Positions 18,389 through 26,128 of a DNA stretch of 64,000 nt are shown here, one piece after another. Each line of letters starts with the position of its first letter. The first letter of the stretch is position 1. A program made the position numbers and the translations under genes. This stretch comes from VRUE01 sp963707965 (lineage in GTDB: Bacteria; Actinomycetota; Thermoleophilia; Solirubrobacterales; 70-9), in NCBI GenBank assembly GCA_963707965.1, contig CAVPRR010000007.1, positions 62,001 to 126,000 of the forward strand, given 5' to 3'. The notes beneath the pieces were generated by a model. That model had not been told where the DNA came from. It ran no database searches and worked only from the letters and a program-made list of their open reading frames with translations.

Positions 18389-19672
18389 CTAGACTGCCGC
18401 CGCAGAGAGCTCGGTGTAGAGCGGGTAGCGGTCCATCAGAGCGCTCGTGCGTTCCGCCAGGCTGCTCTTCTCGGCGTCGAAGCGGTCCGAGAGGGCGGTG
18501 GCGATGACCGCGGCGATCTCGGTCATGTCGTCCTCGACCATGCCGCGGGTCGTCAGCGCCGGCGTTCCGATCCGCAGGCCGGATGGGTTCATCGGCGGCC
18601 GCTCGTCGAAGGGAATCGCGTTGCGGTTGACGGTGATGCCGACCTCCTCGAGGCGAGTCTCGGCGACCTTGCCGTCGAGTCCGCTCGGGGTCAGGTCGAC
18701 CAGCACGAGGTGGACGTCGGTGCCCCCTGTGAGGACCGGCACGCCACCCGCTTGGAGCCCCTCGGCGAACGCCTTCGCGTTGGCGATCGTCTGCCGCTGG
18801 CGAGCCCGGAATGGCTCGCTGGCGGCGATTCTCAGCGTCACCGCCTTGGCGGCGATCGTGTGCATCAGGGGGCCGCCCTGCTGACCGGGGAAGATCGCCC
18901 TGTCGATCGCCGCGGCGTGCTCCTCGCTGCAGAGGATCATCCCGCTGCGCGGCCCGCAGAGCGTCTTGTGGATCGTCGTCGTGACGACATCGGCGTGCGG
19001 CACCGGGTTGGGGTGCTCGTCAGCGGCAACCAGGCCGGCGAAGTGCGCCATGTCGACCATCAGCTTGGCGCCAACCGAATCGGCGATCTGCCGGAAGGCG
19101 GCGAAGTCGAGCTGGCGCGGATAGGCGGACCAGCCTGCGACGATCAGCTTCGGCCTGTGCTCATGCGCCAGCCGCTCGACCTCCTCCATGTCGACCCGAA
19201 GGTCATCGCGGCGCACGTGGTAGGCGACCACCTCGTACAGCTTGCCCGACACGTTCAGCTTCATCCCATGGGTGAGGTGGCCACCGTGGTCGAGCGCCAT
19301 CCCCATGATCGTGTCGCCCGGCTCGATCAACGCCATGTAGGCCGCGTTGTTCGCCTGGGCACCGGCGTGGGGCTGGACGTTGGCGTGCTCGGCGCCGAAC
19401 AGCTCTTTCGCCCGATCGATCGCCAGCTGCTCGGCGACGTCGACCTCCTCGCAGCCGCCGTAGTAGCGGCGGCCGGGGTAGCCCTCGGCGTACTTGTTGG
19501 TCAGGACAGAGCCGACCGCTTCCAGCACCGCCTGCGGCACGAAGTTCTCCGACGCGATCATCTCCAGCGTCCCCTGCTGGCGTCGCAGCTCGGCGTCCAG
19601 CACCGCCGCGATCGCCGGGTCGACCTCGGAAAGGGATGCGGCCTGAAGGTTTTCGGGTAGTTCGCTCACCAT
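18389..19672 (-). CDS. glyA: Serine hydroxymethyltransferase
   Basis: 427 residues from the ATG at 19672 (a GTG directly after is an alternative). PLP lysine is Lys236 in TTTIHKTLCGPRSG; EMIASENF, YAEGYPGRRYYGG and LMVDMAHFAGL are family signatures. It converts serine and tetrahydrofolate to glycine and methylene-THF. The frame stays open a further 700 bases upstream, but that part is antisense to the secreted gene on the plus strand and lacks family sequence. The start lies about 40 bases from the start of the divergent gene. No clear Shine-Dalgarno site; it may be leaderless. Confidence 0.96.
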   Translation of the reverse strand: MVSELPENLQAASLSEVDPAIAAVLDAELRRQQGTLEMIASENFVPQAVLEAVGSVLTNKYAEGYPGRRYYGGCEEVDVAEQLAIDRAKELFGAEHANVQPHAGAQANNAAYMALIEPGDTIMGMALDHGGHLTHGMKLNVSGKLYEVVAYHVRRDDLRVDMEEVERLAHEHRPKLIVAGWSAYPRQLDFAAFRQIADSVGAKLMVDMAHFAGLVAADEHPNPVPHADVVTTTIHKTLCGPRSGMILCSEEHAAAIDRAIFPGQQGGPLMHTIAAKAVTLRIAASEPFRARQRQTIANAKAFAEGLQAGGVPVLTGGTDVHLVLVDLTPSGLDGKVAETRLEEVGITVNRNAIPFDERPPMNPSGLRIGTPALTTRGMVEDDMTEIAAVIATALSDRFDAEKSSLAERTSALMDRYPLYTELSAAAV

Positions 19673-19711
19673 AATGTGACCATACCAACGGATCGGGATA
19701 GCCTGACGGTC

Positions 19712-20470
19712 GTGAGAGGCCGCGCACCGCTCGCAATTGCCCTCCTGCTCGGGGCCTTCGCAGCCCCGGTTGCCACGGCAGAGGTCGCGAACCCCTGCGA
19801 AGGCCCCGAGGCTTCTCACCTGCTCTGCCCCAACCTGCGGATCGGCAGGCCGTCCGAGCTCTACGTCGAGCGCCACGACGGCATGCTGCTGCTGCGGGCA
19901 ACGAGCGACGTCATGAGCCGCGGCCGGGGCCCGATGGAGCTGCGCGGCCACCGCGACGGCTGGCGCCGGATGCGGGTCAACCAGCGGATCCACCGCAAGG
20001 GAGGGGGCCGGCTCGTCCTGCGCACCGGCGCCAGCCTGCGCTTCACCGAGGTCGGCGCCTACTTCGGCGGCGGCTACTGGAAGGTGCACCAGCTGGCACG
20101 CTTCGAGCTGCGCCGGGTCGGACCGGAGGGGAACGCCGGCCCCGTCATCCGCACCGGGCCGAAGCTCAACTACTGTCTGCGCGACCTGGAGCGCACGCGC
20201 CCCGGCAGGCGCTCGCCCAGCGCCCGCCACTACCCCGGCTGCAACCAGGACCCATACACCGACGCGGTCACGCTGGGAACCTCGGTCGGCTGGTCGGACA
20301 TCTACCCCGCCGACTACGACAAGCAATGGATCGACGTCAGCGGACTGCGGGGCTGCTTCGCCTTCGCGATGACCGTCGACCCGAAGCACCTGCTCTTCGA
20401 ATCGAACGAGCGCGACAACACCTCGCGCCGCCTAGTCCGCCTTCCCTACCGCGGCCAGCCGGGCTGCTAG
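19712..20470 (+). CDS. Secreted lysyl-oxidase-like domain protein lacking the copper histidine cluster
   Basis: 252 residues from the GTG at 19712, which places a clean signal peptide at the N-terminus (RGRAPLAIALLLGAFAAPVATA); a GTG at 19676 is possible. The C-terminal half aligns by eye with lysyl oxidase folds: YCLRDLERT, then GCNQDPYTDAVTLGTSVGW, YDKQWIDVSGLRGCF and ESNERDNTSRR. In active enzymes a His-rich HxHxH region binds copper; here the matching stretch is WKVHQLARFEL with one His. So it is probably a non-catalytic or differently acting relative. Divergent from glyA; tail-to-tail overlap of 39 bases with sua5. Confidence 0.65.
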   Translation: MRGRAPLAIALLLGAFAAPVATAEVANPCEGPEASHLLCPNLRIGRPSELYVERHDGMLLLRATSDVMSRGRGPMELRGHRDGWRRMRVNQRIHRKGGGRLVLRTGASLRFTEVGAYFGGGYWKVHQLARFELRRVGPEGNAGPVIRTGPKLNYCLRDLERTRPGRRSPSARHYPGCNQDPYTDAVTLGTSVGWSDIYPADYDKQWIDVSGLRGCFAFAMTVDPKHLLFESNERDNTSRRLVRLPYRGQPGC

Positions 20471-21070
20471 GTCGCCTGCCGAGAGGCCGCCGGCGCGCAG
20501 GACGGCCCAGCCGCCGTCCGCGTCGAAACGGGTCAGGTCGACAACGGTCGAGGGAAGGCCGGTCAGCTCGCCGCCGTCGATTGCGAGGTCGGCGCTGTCG
20601 ATCAATGCCGGCGGAACCTCGTCGAAGGCCGCGGCGGGAGGCTCGCCGCTGCGGTTGGCCGACGTCTGGAACAGGGGACACATCGCGCCCGCGAGTGGGC
20701 CGCCAATCAGCCGAATGCCGAGCCGCCCGGGGTCCTCGCGGCAGGCGAGCGGGTATCGCCGCTCGGGGTTGGCGACGACGAGTGTCACCGGCCCGGGCAG
20801 CAACGCGCCCACCGCCTGCTGCGCCCGGGGGCCAAGACTCTCGACCAGCTCGCGCATCGCAAGCGGCGAGAGATACATGACCGCCGCGGGCCTACCCTCG
20901 TCGCGTCCCTTCAGGGCGTGGATGCGCTCGATGGCGATCGCATCGAGCGGGTCGCAGGCGAGTCCGTAGAGCCCGTCGGCCGGAAAGACAGCCACCCCGC
21001 CGCCGGCGATCGTCCGCTCCAGGGCTGCGCGCGCCGCCTCCGCCCCGTCGCGCTCTAGCGAGATCAGCAC
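20432..21070 (-). CDS. L-threonylcarbamoyladenylate synthase (Sua5/YrdC/YwlC family)
   Basis: 212 residues from a GTG at 21070. Family signatures: FPADGLYGLACDPLD, KGRDEGRP, LLPGPVTLVV, RLGIRLIG and SANRSGEPP, ending with the LPSTVVDLT strand. It makes threonylcarbamoyl-AMP for the t6A37 tRNA modification. The protein has the short YrdC core without the Sua5 C-terminal domain. It follows prmC, a common neighbour. Its 5' end is triplicated: the 29-bp unit upstream carries two further copies of the GTG start, giving minicistrons that overlap the real start. The 3' end overlaps the plus-strand gene by 39 bases. Confidence 0.92.
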   Translation of the reverse strand: MLISLERDGAEAARAALERTIAGGGVAVFPADGLYGLACDPLDAIAIERIHALKGRDEGRPAAVMYLSPLAMRELVESLGPRAQQAVGALLPGPVTLVVANPERRYPLACREDPGRLGIRLIGGPLAGAMCPLFQTSANRSGEPPAAAFDEVPPALIDSADLAIDGGELTGLPSTVVDLTRFDADGGWAVLRAGGLSAGDLAARLAAVGKAD

Positions 21071-21147
21071 GGCAACCCCCGGTGTAGCGAGATCAGCACG
21101 GCAACCCCCGGTGTCGGGAGATCAGCACGGCAACCCCCGGTGTCGCG
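21061..21147. repeat. 29-bp tandem triplication containing the sua5 start codon
   Basis: Copies start at 21061, 21090 and 21119 (AGATCAGCACGGCAACCC and the following CCGGTGT). Read on the minus strand each copy offers GGGGGTTGCC then GTG CTG ATC TC, i.e. a ribosome-site-like purine run and start. The first two starts each open an 11-codon frame whose TGA overlaps the next GTG. Confidence 0.9.
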
Positions 21148-21181
21148 ACCTGGTGCCGCATACCGGCACCAAGGCGACACC
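21139..21181. terminator. Nested inverted repeat between prmC and sua5 (possible terminator or attenuator)
   Basis: GGTGTCGC (21139-21146) pairs with GCGACACC (21174-21181), and inside it GGTGCCG (21152-21158) pairs with CGGCACC (21164-21170). It lies 20 bases after the prmC stop and before the sua5 start repeats. No T-run follows, so it may act as an attenuator rather than a terminator. Confidence 0.45.
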
Positions 21182-21200
21182 GCCGGTGGTGCCGGCGCAG

Positions 21201-22187
21201 TCACCCGCTCCTCCCGACCACGACGCGTGGGATCCCCGCCAGATCCGGGCGGGTCTCGACCTCGCCAAAGCCCGCCTCGCGGAGTAGCCCGGCGACCGCC
21301 TCGGCCTGCCCCTCCCCCACCTCGAGAGCCAAGACGCCGGGTGCGTTCGCCTTTCCTGGCGCTGAGCGCCATAAACAGCGAACGCACTCGGGCAGGACGG
21401 AGCGAATCGCGTCGAGCCCGTCGGGGCCGGCCAGCAGCGCCTCGCGCGGCTCCCACTCGGTCACCTCTGGCTGCAGGGAGTCCCAGCCCGACTCTGCGAC
21501 ATAGGGAAGATTGGCAACGATCAATTCGAAGGTATCTGGGGCCGATCCGGAGGTATCTGGGGCCGATCCGGAGGTATCCGGGGCCGATCCGGAGGTATCT
21601 GGGGCCGATCCGGGGGTACCCGGACCGCCCGATCCATCAGACGTCTCCCCCTGGCCGCCGGGGATCGTGCCCTCGAAAAAGCGGACGCGCTCGGTCAACC
21701 CCAACCGCTCGGCGTTGGCGCGAGCCACTTCGAGCGCGTCCGCGGAGCTGTCTGTCGCCGTCACCTCACACCCCGGAAGCTCGTCGGCGATCGCCAGCGC
21801 CACAGCGCCCGAGCCGGTGCCGACGTCGAGCACGCTGTGGGGGCGCAGCTCCAGCGCCAGCTCGACCAGCAGCTCGGTCTCCGGCCGCGGGATCAGCACC
21901 CGCCGATCAACCGCCAGGTCGATCCAGCGAAACCCTTTGTGCCCCAGGATGTAGGCGACGGGCTCACGCCGCAGCCGCCGCCGCACCGTCTCCGCAAACC
22001 GCCTTGCCGGGGCGGCCGGCACCCCCGCCTCCGGATCGGCCCCCAGTCGCGCACGGTCCCAACCGGTCGCCTCGGCCAGCAGGAGCTCGGCGTCGAGTCG
22101 TGGGTCTTCCACGCCGGCAGCCCGCAGAGCATCGACGGCGCCGCCGAGTGCGTCGCGAACGCTGCCCGCAGTCGCTGCGCCGGCCAC
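21201..22187 (-). CDS. prmC: Release factor glutamine methyltransferase (PrmC/HemK)
   Basis: 328 residues, longer than the usual ~280. The SAM motif VLDVGTGSGAVALAIADELPG is intact and the substrate-glutamine motif appears as NLPYV in LIVANLPYVAE (NPPY in most homologues). PrmC methylates the GGQ glutamine of release factors; it sits three bases after prfA, as usual. Two foreign-looking insertions explain the extra length: a 21-bp tandem repeat coding SAPDTSG units just before NLPY, and a palindromic element coding about ECVRCLWRSAPGKANA after PDGLDAIRSVLP. Both preserve frame. Activity is plausible if both loops are surface-exposed. Confidence 0.93.
   Translation of the reverse strand: MAGAATAGSVRDALGGAVDALRAAGVEDPRLDAELLLAEATGWDRARLGADPEAGVPAAPARRFAETVRRRLRREPVAYILGHKGFRWIDLAVDRRVLIPRPETELLVELALELRPHSVLDVGTGSGAVALAIADELPGCEVTATDSSADALEVARANAERLGLTERVRFFEGTIPGGQGETSDGSGGPGTPGSAPDTSGSAPDTSGSAPDTSGSAPDTFELIVANLPYVAESGWDSLQPEVTEWEPREALLAGPDGLDAIRSVLPECVRCLWRSAPGKANAPGVLALEVGEGQAEAVAGLLREAGFGEVETRPDLAGIPRVVVGRSG
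21341..21387. repeat. Palindromic element inside prmC
   Basis: A 47-bp imperfect palindrome centred on base 21364, with 19 of 23 arm positions pairing. Ends are GTGCGTTCGC and GCGAACGCAC, and the core is TGGCGCT-G-AGCGCCA. It is the same family as the elements at 32339, 32406, 58098 and 58182 but more diverged, and lies in coding sequence without breaking the frame. Confidence 0.85.
21531..21635. repeat. 21-bp in-frame tandem repeat in prmC, four copies plus a degenerate fifth
   Basis: Units begin at 21531, 21552, 21573 and 21594 (GGTATCTGGGGCCGATCCGGA and variants), with a decayed copy at 21615. They encode T-D-P-A-S-G-S read backwards, i.e. SAPDTSG on the gene strand. Confidence 0.9.
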
Positions 22188-22190
22188 GCC

Positions 22191-23261
22191 TCAGGCCGTG
22201 GAGGCCGCTGCCTCGAGCCTTTCGCGCTTCTCCTCGGCGGCCAGCGCCTCGGTGAACTCGCTCAGCTCCCCGCCGAGGACGCCGTCGAGGTTGTGCGAGG
22301 TGAGCTTGATCCGGTGGTCGGTGACCCGGCCCTGGGGGAAGTTGTATGTGCGGACCTTCTCGGAGCGCTCGCCGCTGCCGACCTGAGCCTTGCGCTCGGC
22401 GGCGACCTTCGCCTGCTGCTCGGCCACTTCGCGCTCGTACAACCGCGCTCGCAGCACCCGCATAGCCCGCTCCCGGTTCTGCAACTGGGACTTCTCGTCC
22501 TGCATGGAGACGACGATCCCGCTCGGCCTGTGGGTGACCCGCACCGCCGAGTCGGTGGTGTTGACCGACTGCCCCCCCGGCCCCGAGGAGCGGTAGACGT
22601 CGATCTGCAGATCGTTCTGGTCGATCTTGACCTCCACCTCCTCTGCCTCGGGCAGCACCGCGACCGTCGCGGTCGAGGTGTGGATGCGTCCCTGGGACTC
22701 GGTCTCCGGAACCCGCTGCACTCGATGGGTGCCACCCTCGTACTTGAAGATCGAGTAGGCGCCCTCGCCCTTGACCGCAAACGTGACCTCCTTGAAGCCG
22801 CCGACCTCAGCCGCGGACTGCGACAGCGCCTCGGTGGAGAAGCCGAGCGTCTCCGCGTAGCGGGTGAGCATCTTGTAGAGGTCGCCGGCGAACAGCGCCG
22901 CCTCGTCCCCTCCGGTCCCGGCCCGGATCTCGACCAGAACGTTCTTCGCGTCGTTGGGATCGCGCTCGACCATCGCCAACCGGATCTCCTCTTCCAACTC
23001 GCCCAGCCGGCCCGGCGCCTCCTCGACCACCTTGCGCAGGTCCGCGTCGTCCCCGTCCTCGGCCAGCAGCTCCCTGGCGCCCTCCAGGTCGTCCTTCAGG
23101 GTCCGCCACTTGCCGGCCAGTGCATGAGCCTGCTGCAGCTCCCGGTACCCACGCCCCACCTCGGCATAGCGCTGCCGATCCCCAATCACGGCAGGGTCGG
23201 CCATCTGGGCCTCAAGCTCAGAGAACCGGCTCTCGATCTGATCAACCAGCGCCTCGATCAT
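22191..23261 (-). CDS. prfA: Peptide chain release factor 1
   Basis: 356 residues from the ATG at 23261, the normal RF1 length. PET (185-187), the UAA/UAG-reading tripeptide of the RF1 type, lies in RVPETESQGRIHTSTATVAV, and GGQ is at 229-231 in SSGPGGQSVNTTDS. The longer open frame upstream is antisense-type sequence over the DUF1385 gene and is not used. Followed by prmC, which modifies its GGQ glutamine. Confidence 0.97.
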   Translation of the reverse strand: MIEALVDQIESRFSELEAQMADPAVIGDRQRYAEVGRGYRELQQAHALAGKWRTLKDDLEGARELLAEDGDDADLRKVVEEAPGRLGELEEEIRLAMVERDPNDAKNVLVEIRAGTGGDEAALFAGDLYKMLTRYAETLGFSTEALSQSAAEVGGFKEVTFAVKGEGAYSIFKYEGGTHRVQRVPETESQGRIHTSTATVAVLPEAEEVEVKIDQNDLQIDVYRSSGPGGQSVNTTDSAVRVTHRPSGIVVSMQDEKSQLQNRERAMRVLRARLYEREVAEQQAKVAAERKAQVGSGERSEKVRTYNFPQGRVTDHRIKLTSHNLDGVLGGELSEFTEALAAEEKRERLEAAASTA

Positions 23262-23314
23262 CCACTGAAAGATAGGCGCAGCTCGCGTGGGTGGTGGCGA
23301 CGGGGCCCGCGGTG

Positions 23315-24322
23315 CTACGCGACGATCTCGATCGGTGACTCTCCGGGGTCGCTTGCCGGTTCCTCGGCCAGCACCTTCTCCAGAGCCGCGATCGCCACCG
23401 CCAGTTGCTCCTCGTCTGGCTCGCGCGTGGTCAGGTTCTGCAGCATCAGCCCGGGCCACATCACGCCCCGCACCCAGCGTTTGCGCCGGTTCTTGCCCGC
23501 CCACTTGATCACCTCGTAGGAGAGGCCGGCAATCAGTGGGATGCCGAGGATGCGAGAGGCGAGCAGCCAGTACCAGGCGGGCAGCCCAATCGGTGCAAAG
23601 ACGAAGATCGCCACCACCATCACAACCAGGAGGAAGCTGGTGCCGCAGCGCGGGTGCAGGCGCGAGTAGAGCTTGGCGCGCGCCGGGACCAGCTCGTCTT
23701 CGGCCTCGTAGCAGGAGATCGTCTTGTGCTCGGCGCCGTGATACTCGAAGACGCGACGCAGGTCGGGCAGCCGGCTGATGGCCGCGATGTAGCCGATGAA
23801 GATCGCCGTCCGCAGCAGGCCCTCGATCAGCCAGAAGAGGAACGGCGAGCCGAGCCGGTCTTTGATCAGGCTGGTCAGACCGACCGGGACGACGAAGAAG
23901 AGGCCAATCGCCAGGACGAGCGAAAAGATGCCCGTAACCCCCCACACCCAGCCGCCGATCTCCTCCTTGTTCCCCTCCTCATCCTCCTCCATCTGCGCGT
24001 TGGCGGAGATCGCAAGAGCCCGGAAGCCGATCTTCAGCGACTCGCCCAGGGCAACCACACCCCTGATCACCGGCAGCCGCCAGACGCGGTGCCGCTTCGC
24101 CCACGGCACGAGCGGCTCGGAGCTGATCTCGATCTGCCCCTCCGGGTTGCGCACGCCGACCGCCCAGGTCGAGATGCCGCGCATCATCACTCCCTCCAGC
24201 ACCGCCTGCCCGCCGACCGGCGCATCGCGCCTGGCCACCAGGGCGCCGTCCGGCATGCGAAGCGGATCAGCGCCGTTGGACGAGACGGCGTCGGTCTGCT
24301 GGGAGCCCATCTTCGGGCTCAC
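23315..24322 (-). CDS. DUF1385 family membrane protein (YqhQ-like)
   Basis: 335 residues. The family signature VGGQAVLEGVMMRG is near residue 36, followed by AVGVRNPEGQIEI. Several membrane helices follow (FSLVLAIGLFFVVPVGL, LLVVMVVAIFVFAPIGL) with the conserved EYHGAEHKTISCYE and HPRCGTSFL motifs. The His/Cys/Glu-rich motifs hint at a metal site. Function is unknown to me; the gene is commonly beside rpmE and prfA in Gram-positive bacteria, as here. The first 28 residues are polar and poorly conserved in look, so the start could be a later Met (MPDGAL). Confidence 0.88.
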   Translation of the reverse strand: MSPKMGSQQTDAVSSNGADPLRMPDGALVARRDAPVGGQAVLEGVMMRGISTWAVGVRNPEGQIEISSEPLVPWAKRHRVWRLPVIRGVVALGESLKIGFRALAISANAQMEEDEEGNKEEIGGWVWGVTGIFSLVLAIGLFFVVPVGLTSLIKDRLGSPFLFWLIEGLLRTAIFIGYIAAISRLPDLRRVFEYHGAEHKTISCYEAEDELVPARAKLYSRLHPRCGTSFLLVVMVVAIFVFAPIGLPAWYWLLASRILGIPLIAGLSYEVIKWAGKNRRKRWVRGVMWPGLMLQNLTTREPDEEQLAVAIAALEKVLAEEPASDPGESPIEIVA

Positions 24323-24325
24323 GGG

Positions 24326-24541
24326 CTACTTCCTGGCCTTGGCGTGCTTTGCGGCGCGGCGCTGGAATCGCTCGACCCGGCCACCGGTGTCGACCAGCTT
24401 CTGCTTGCCGGTGTAGAACGGGTGGCACTCCGAGCAGAGCTCGACGTGGAGATCCGCCTCGGTCGAGCGGGTGTAGAACTGGTTCCCGCAGGAGCAGTGG
24501 ACGTGCGCGACCGTGTACTCGGGGTGAATTCCGGCTTTCAT
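24326..24541 (-). CDS. rpmE: 50S ribosomal protein L31
   Basis: 71 residues. Zinc-binding type with Cys16, Cys18, Cys36 and Cys39 (HCSCGN and CSECHPFYTGKQK). The KAGIHPEY start and FYTGKQKLVDTGGRVERFQ core are standard. It ends in a basic tail (AAKHAKARK). First gene of the rpmE-DUF1385-prfA-prmC-sua5 run, divergent from the diguanylate cyclase gene with a 47-base intergenic region. Confidence 0.97.
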   Translation of the reverse strand: MKAGIHPEYTVAHVHCSCGNQFYTRSTEADLHVELCSECHPFYTGKQKLVDTGGRVERFQRRAAKHAKARK

Positions 24542-24588
24542 CGACCCGTCAGTCTAGAGAAGTGCCCGCCCGCTGCCGATATGGTCCC

Positions 24589-26082
24589 ATGAGGACCAAG
24601 GTCAGTCCGGGGGACACGACGGGATCGCGGGCCCTCCGCTCCCTGCTTGCGCTGGTGCTCTTCGGCGGCACCGCGGTCGTGGCCCTCCATGATTGGCTTG
24701 GAGTCGGAGGCAGCGGGGAGTTCGACTCGTTTGTCGTCGGGCCTCTGTACGACGCCGTCGTGGTCGCGGCGGGCGTCGCCTGTCTGGTCAGGTCTCGCGC
24801 CGTGAAGGGCGAGCGCTGGGCCTGGCTCCTGCTCGGCTTCGGCATCCTCTCCTGGGCGGCGGGCGAGATCTACTGGACCGCGCTCATCACCAACGACCCG
24901 GCGCCGCCCTACCCCTCCCCCGCGGATGCCTTCTACCTCGCCTTCTACCCCCTCGCCTACGCGGGACTGGCCCTGCTGATCCGCGCCAGGGCTCACGAGC
25001 TGGATTGGCGGCTCTGGACCGACGGCCTGATCGCGGCGCTTGGAACCGCGGCGCTCGGCACCGCCTTCGTCTTCGACTTTGTCGCCGAACGCACCGTCGG
25101 CACCCCAATCCAGGTCGCCACCTCGCTTGCCTACCCGCTCGGCGACATCTCGATGCTGGCGATGATCGTCGGCGTGGTCGCGCTGACGGGCTGGCGGCCG
25201 GGGCGCACCTGGTCGCTGCTGCTGGCCGGGCTGGCGGCTCAGGTCGTCGCCGACATCGCCTACACCCTGCATTCGGTCGACGGAGTGGCGCTTGCGGCCG
25301 ACTGGATCGACCCGATCTACCTGATCTCGGCGATCTTCCTCGGTGCGGTCCTCTGGCGACCGACGGCGACGACGATCCCGCCCTCCGGGAAGATCGACGA
25401 CCGGCGCGAGCTGATGGTCCCCGGGCTCTTCGCGGCGGTGATGATCGGCATCTTTGCGATGCAGTTCATGAACGCGACGAGCAGCCTGACGACGGTCCTC
25501 TGGGCGGCAACGATGGTCGCGGTGATCGCCCGCCTGGCGATCAGCGTGAGGGAGAACAAGTCGCTGCTCGAGCAGGTCCGAACCGATGCGCTGACCGGGC
25601 TCGGCAGTCGCGGCCGGATGGAGGTGGACCTGGAGAGATACTGCGCGCGGGCCGGCGAGGGAGAACCCGCCGCCCTGTTCCTGTTCGACCTGAACGGCTT
25701 CAAGCTCTACAACGACACCTTCGGCCATCCGGCGGGCGATGTGCTGCTGGCCCAGCTCGGCAACGAATTTCGCCACGCGGTCGGCGAGGACGGAACGGCG
25801 TACCGGATCGGCGGCGATGAGTTCTGCGTACTCCTGACCTGCGACGAGAAACGCATCGACACCGCACTGAGAGGGGCGGCGCAGGCGCTTACCGCAACTG
25901 TGCACGGCGTGGAGGTCGCCCCCTCATGGGGCGGCGTCGCAATCCCACGCGAGGCCAGTGATCCGCCGGCGATCCTGCAGCTCGCCGACATGCGGATGTA
26001 CGCGCAGAAGGAATCGCGCCAGGCGGCGCGGGGCGGACCGCTGCCCGAGATCCCCGGCACCGTCCAGACCGTGGGTTCGTGA
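24589..26082 (+). CDS. Membrane-anchored diguanylate cyclase (GGDEF domain)
   Basis: 497 residues from the ATG at 24589. About ten hydrophobic segments fill residues 15-330, an uncharacterised membrane sensor region. The GGDEF domain follows (TDALTGLGSRGRMEVDL, FLFDLNGFKLYNDTFGHPAGD, and RIGGDEFCVL with intact active site). It makes cyclic di-GMP from two GTP. No EAL or HD-GYP domain, and no RxxD inhibition site is seen just before GGDEF, so feedback control of the usual kind looks absent. It stands alone, divergent from rpmE. Confidence 0.92.
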   Translation: MRTKVSPGDTTGSRALRSLLALVLFGGTAVVALHDWLGVGGSGEFDSFVVGPLYDAVVVAAGVACLVRSRAVKGERWAWLLLGFGILSWAAGEIYWTALITNDPAPPYPSPADAFYLAFYPLAYAGLALLIRARAHELDWRLWTDGLIAALGTAALGTAFVFDFVAERTVGTPIQVATSLAYPLGDISMLAMIVGVVALTGWRPGRTWSLLLAGLAAQVVADIAYTLHSVDGVALAADWIDPIYLISAIFLGAVLWRPTATTIPPSGKIDDRRELMVPGLFAAVMIGIFAMQFMNATSSLTTVLWAATMVAVIARLAISVRENKSLLEQVRTDALTGLGSRGRMEVDLERYCARAGEGEPAALFLFDLNGFKLYNDTFGHPAGDVLLAQLGNEFRHAVGEDGTAYRIGGDEFCVLLTCDEKRIDTALRGAAQALTATVHGVEVAPSWGGVAIPREASDPPAILQLADMRMYAQKESRQAARGGPLPEIPGTVQTVGS

Positions 26083-26128
26083 GAAGCTGCGGCCAGCAGC
26101 CGCACCCCAACAGCAGCAGGAGGACGCC

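Noticed and set aside
19673..20389. Upstream extension of the glyA frame to 666 codons
   Set aside because: The extra part is antisense to the plus-strand secreted gene, and GlyA homology begins at the ATG at 19672.
21341..21387. Palindromes read as intrinsic terminators
   Set aside because: One copy is inside prmC and none has a T-run; the shared sequence between sites fits a repeat family better.
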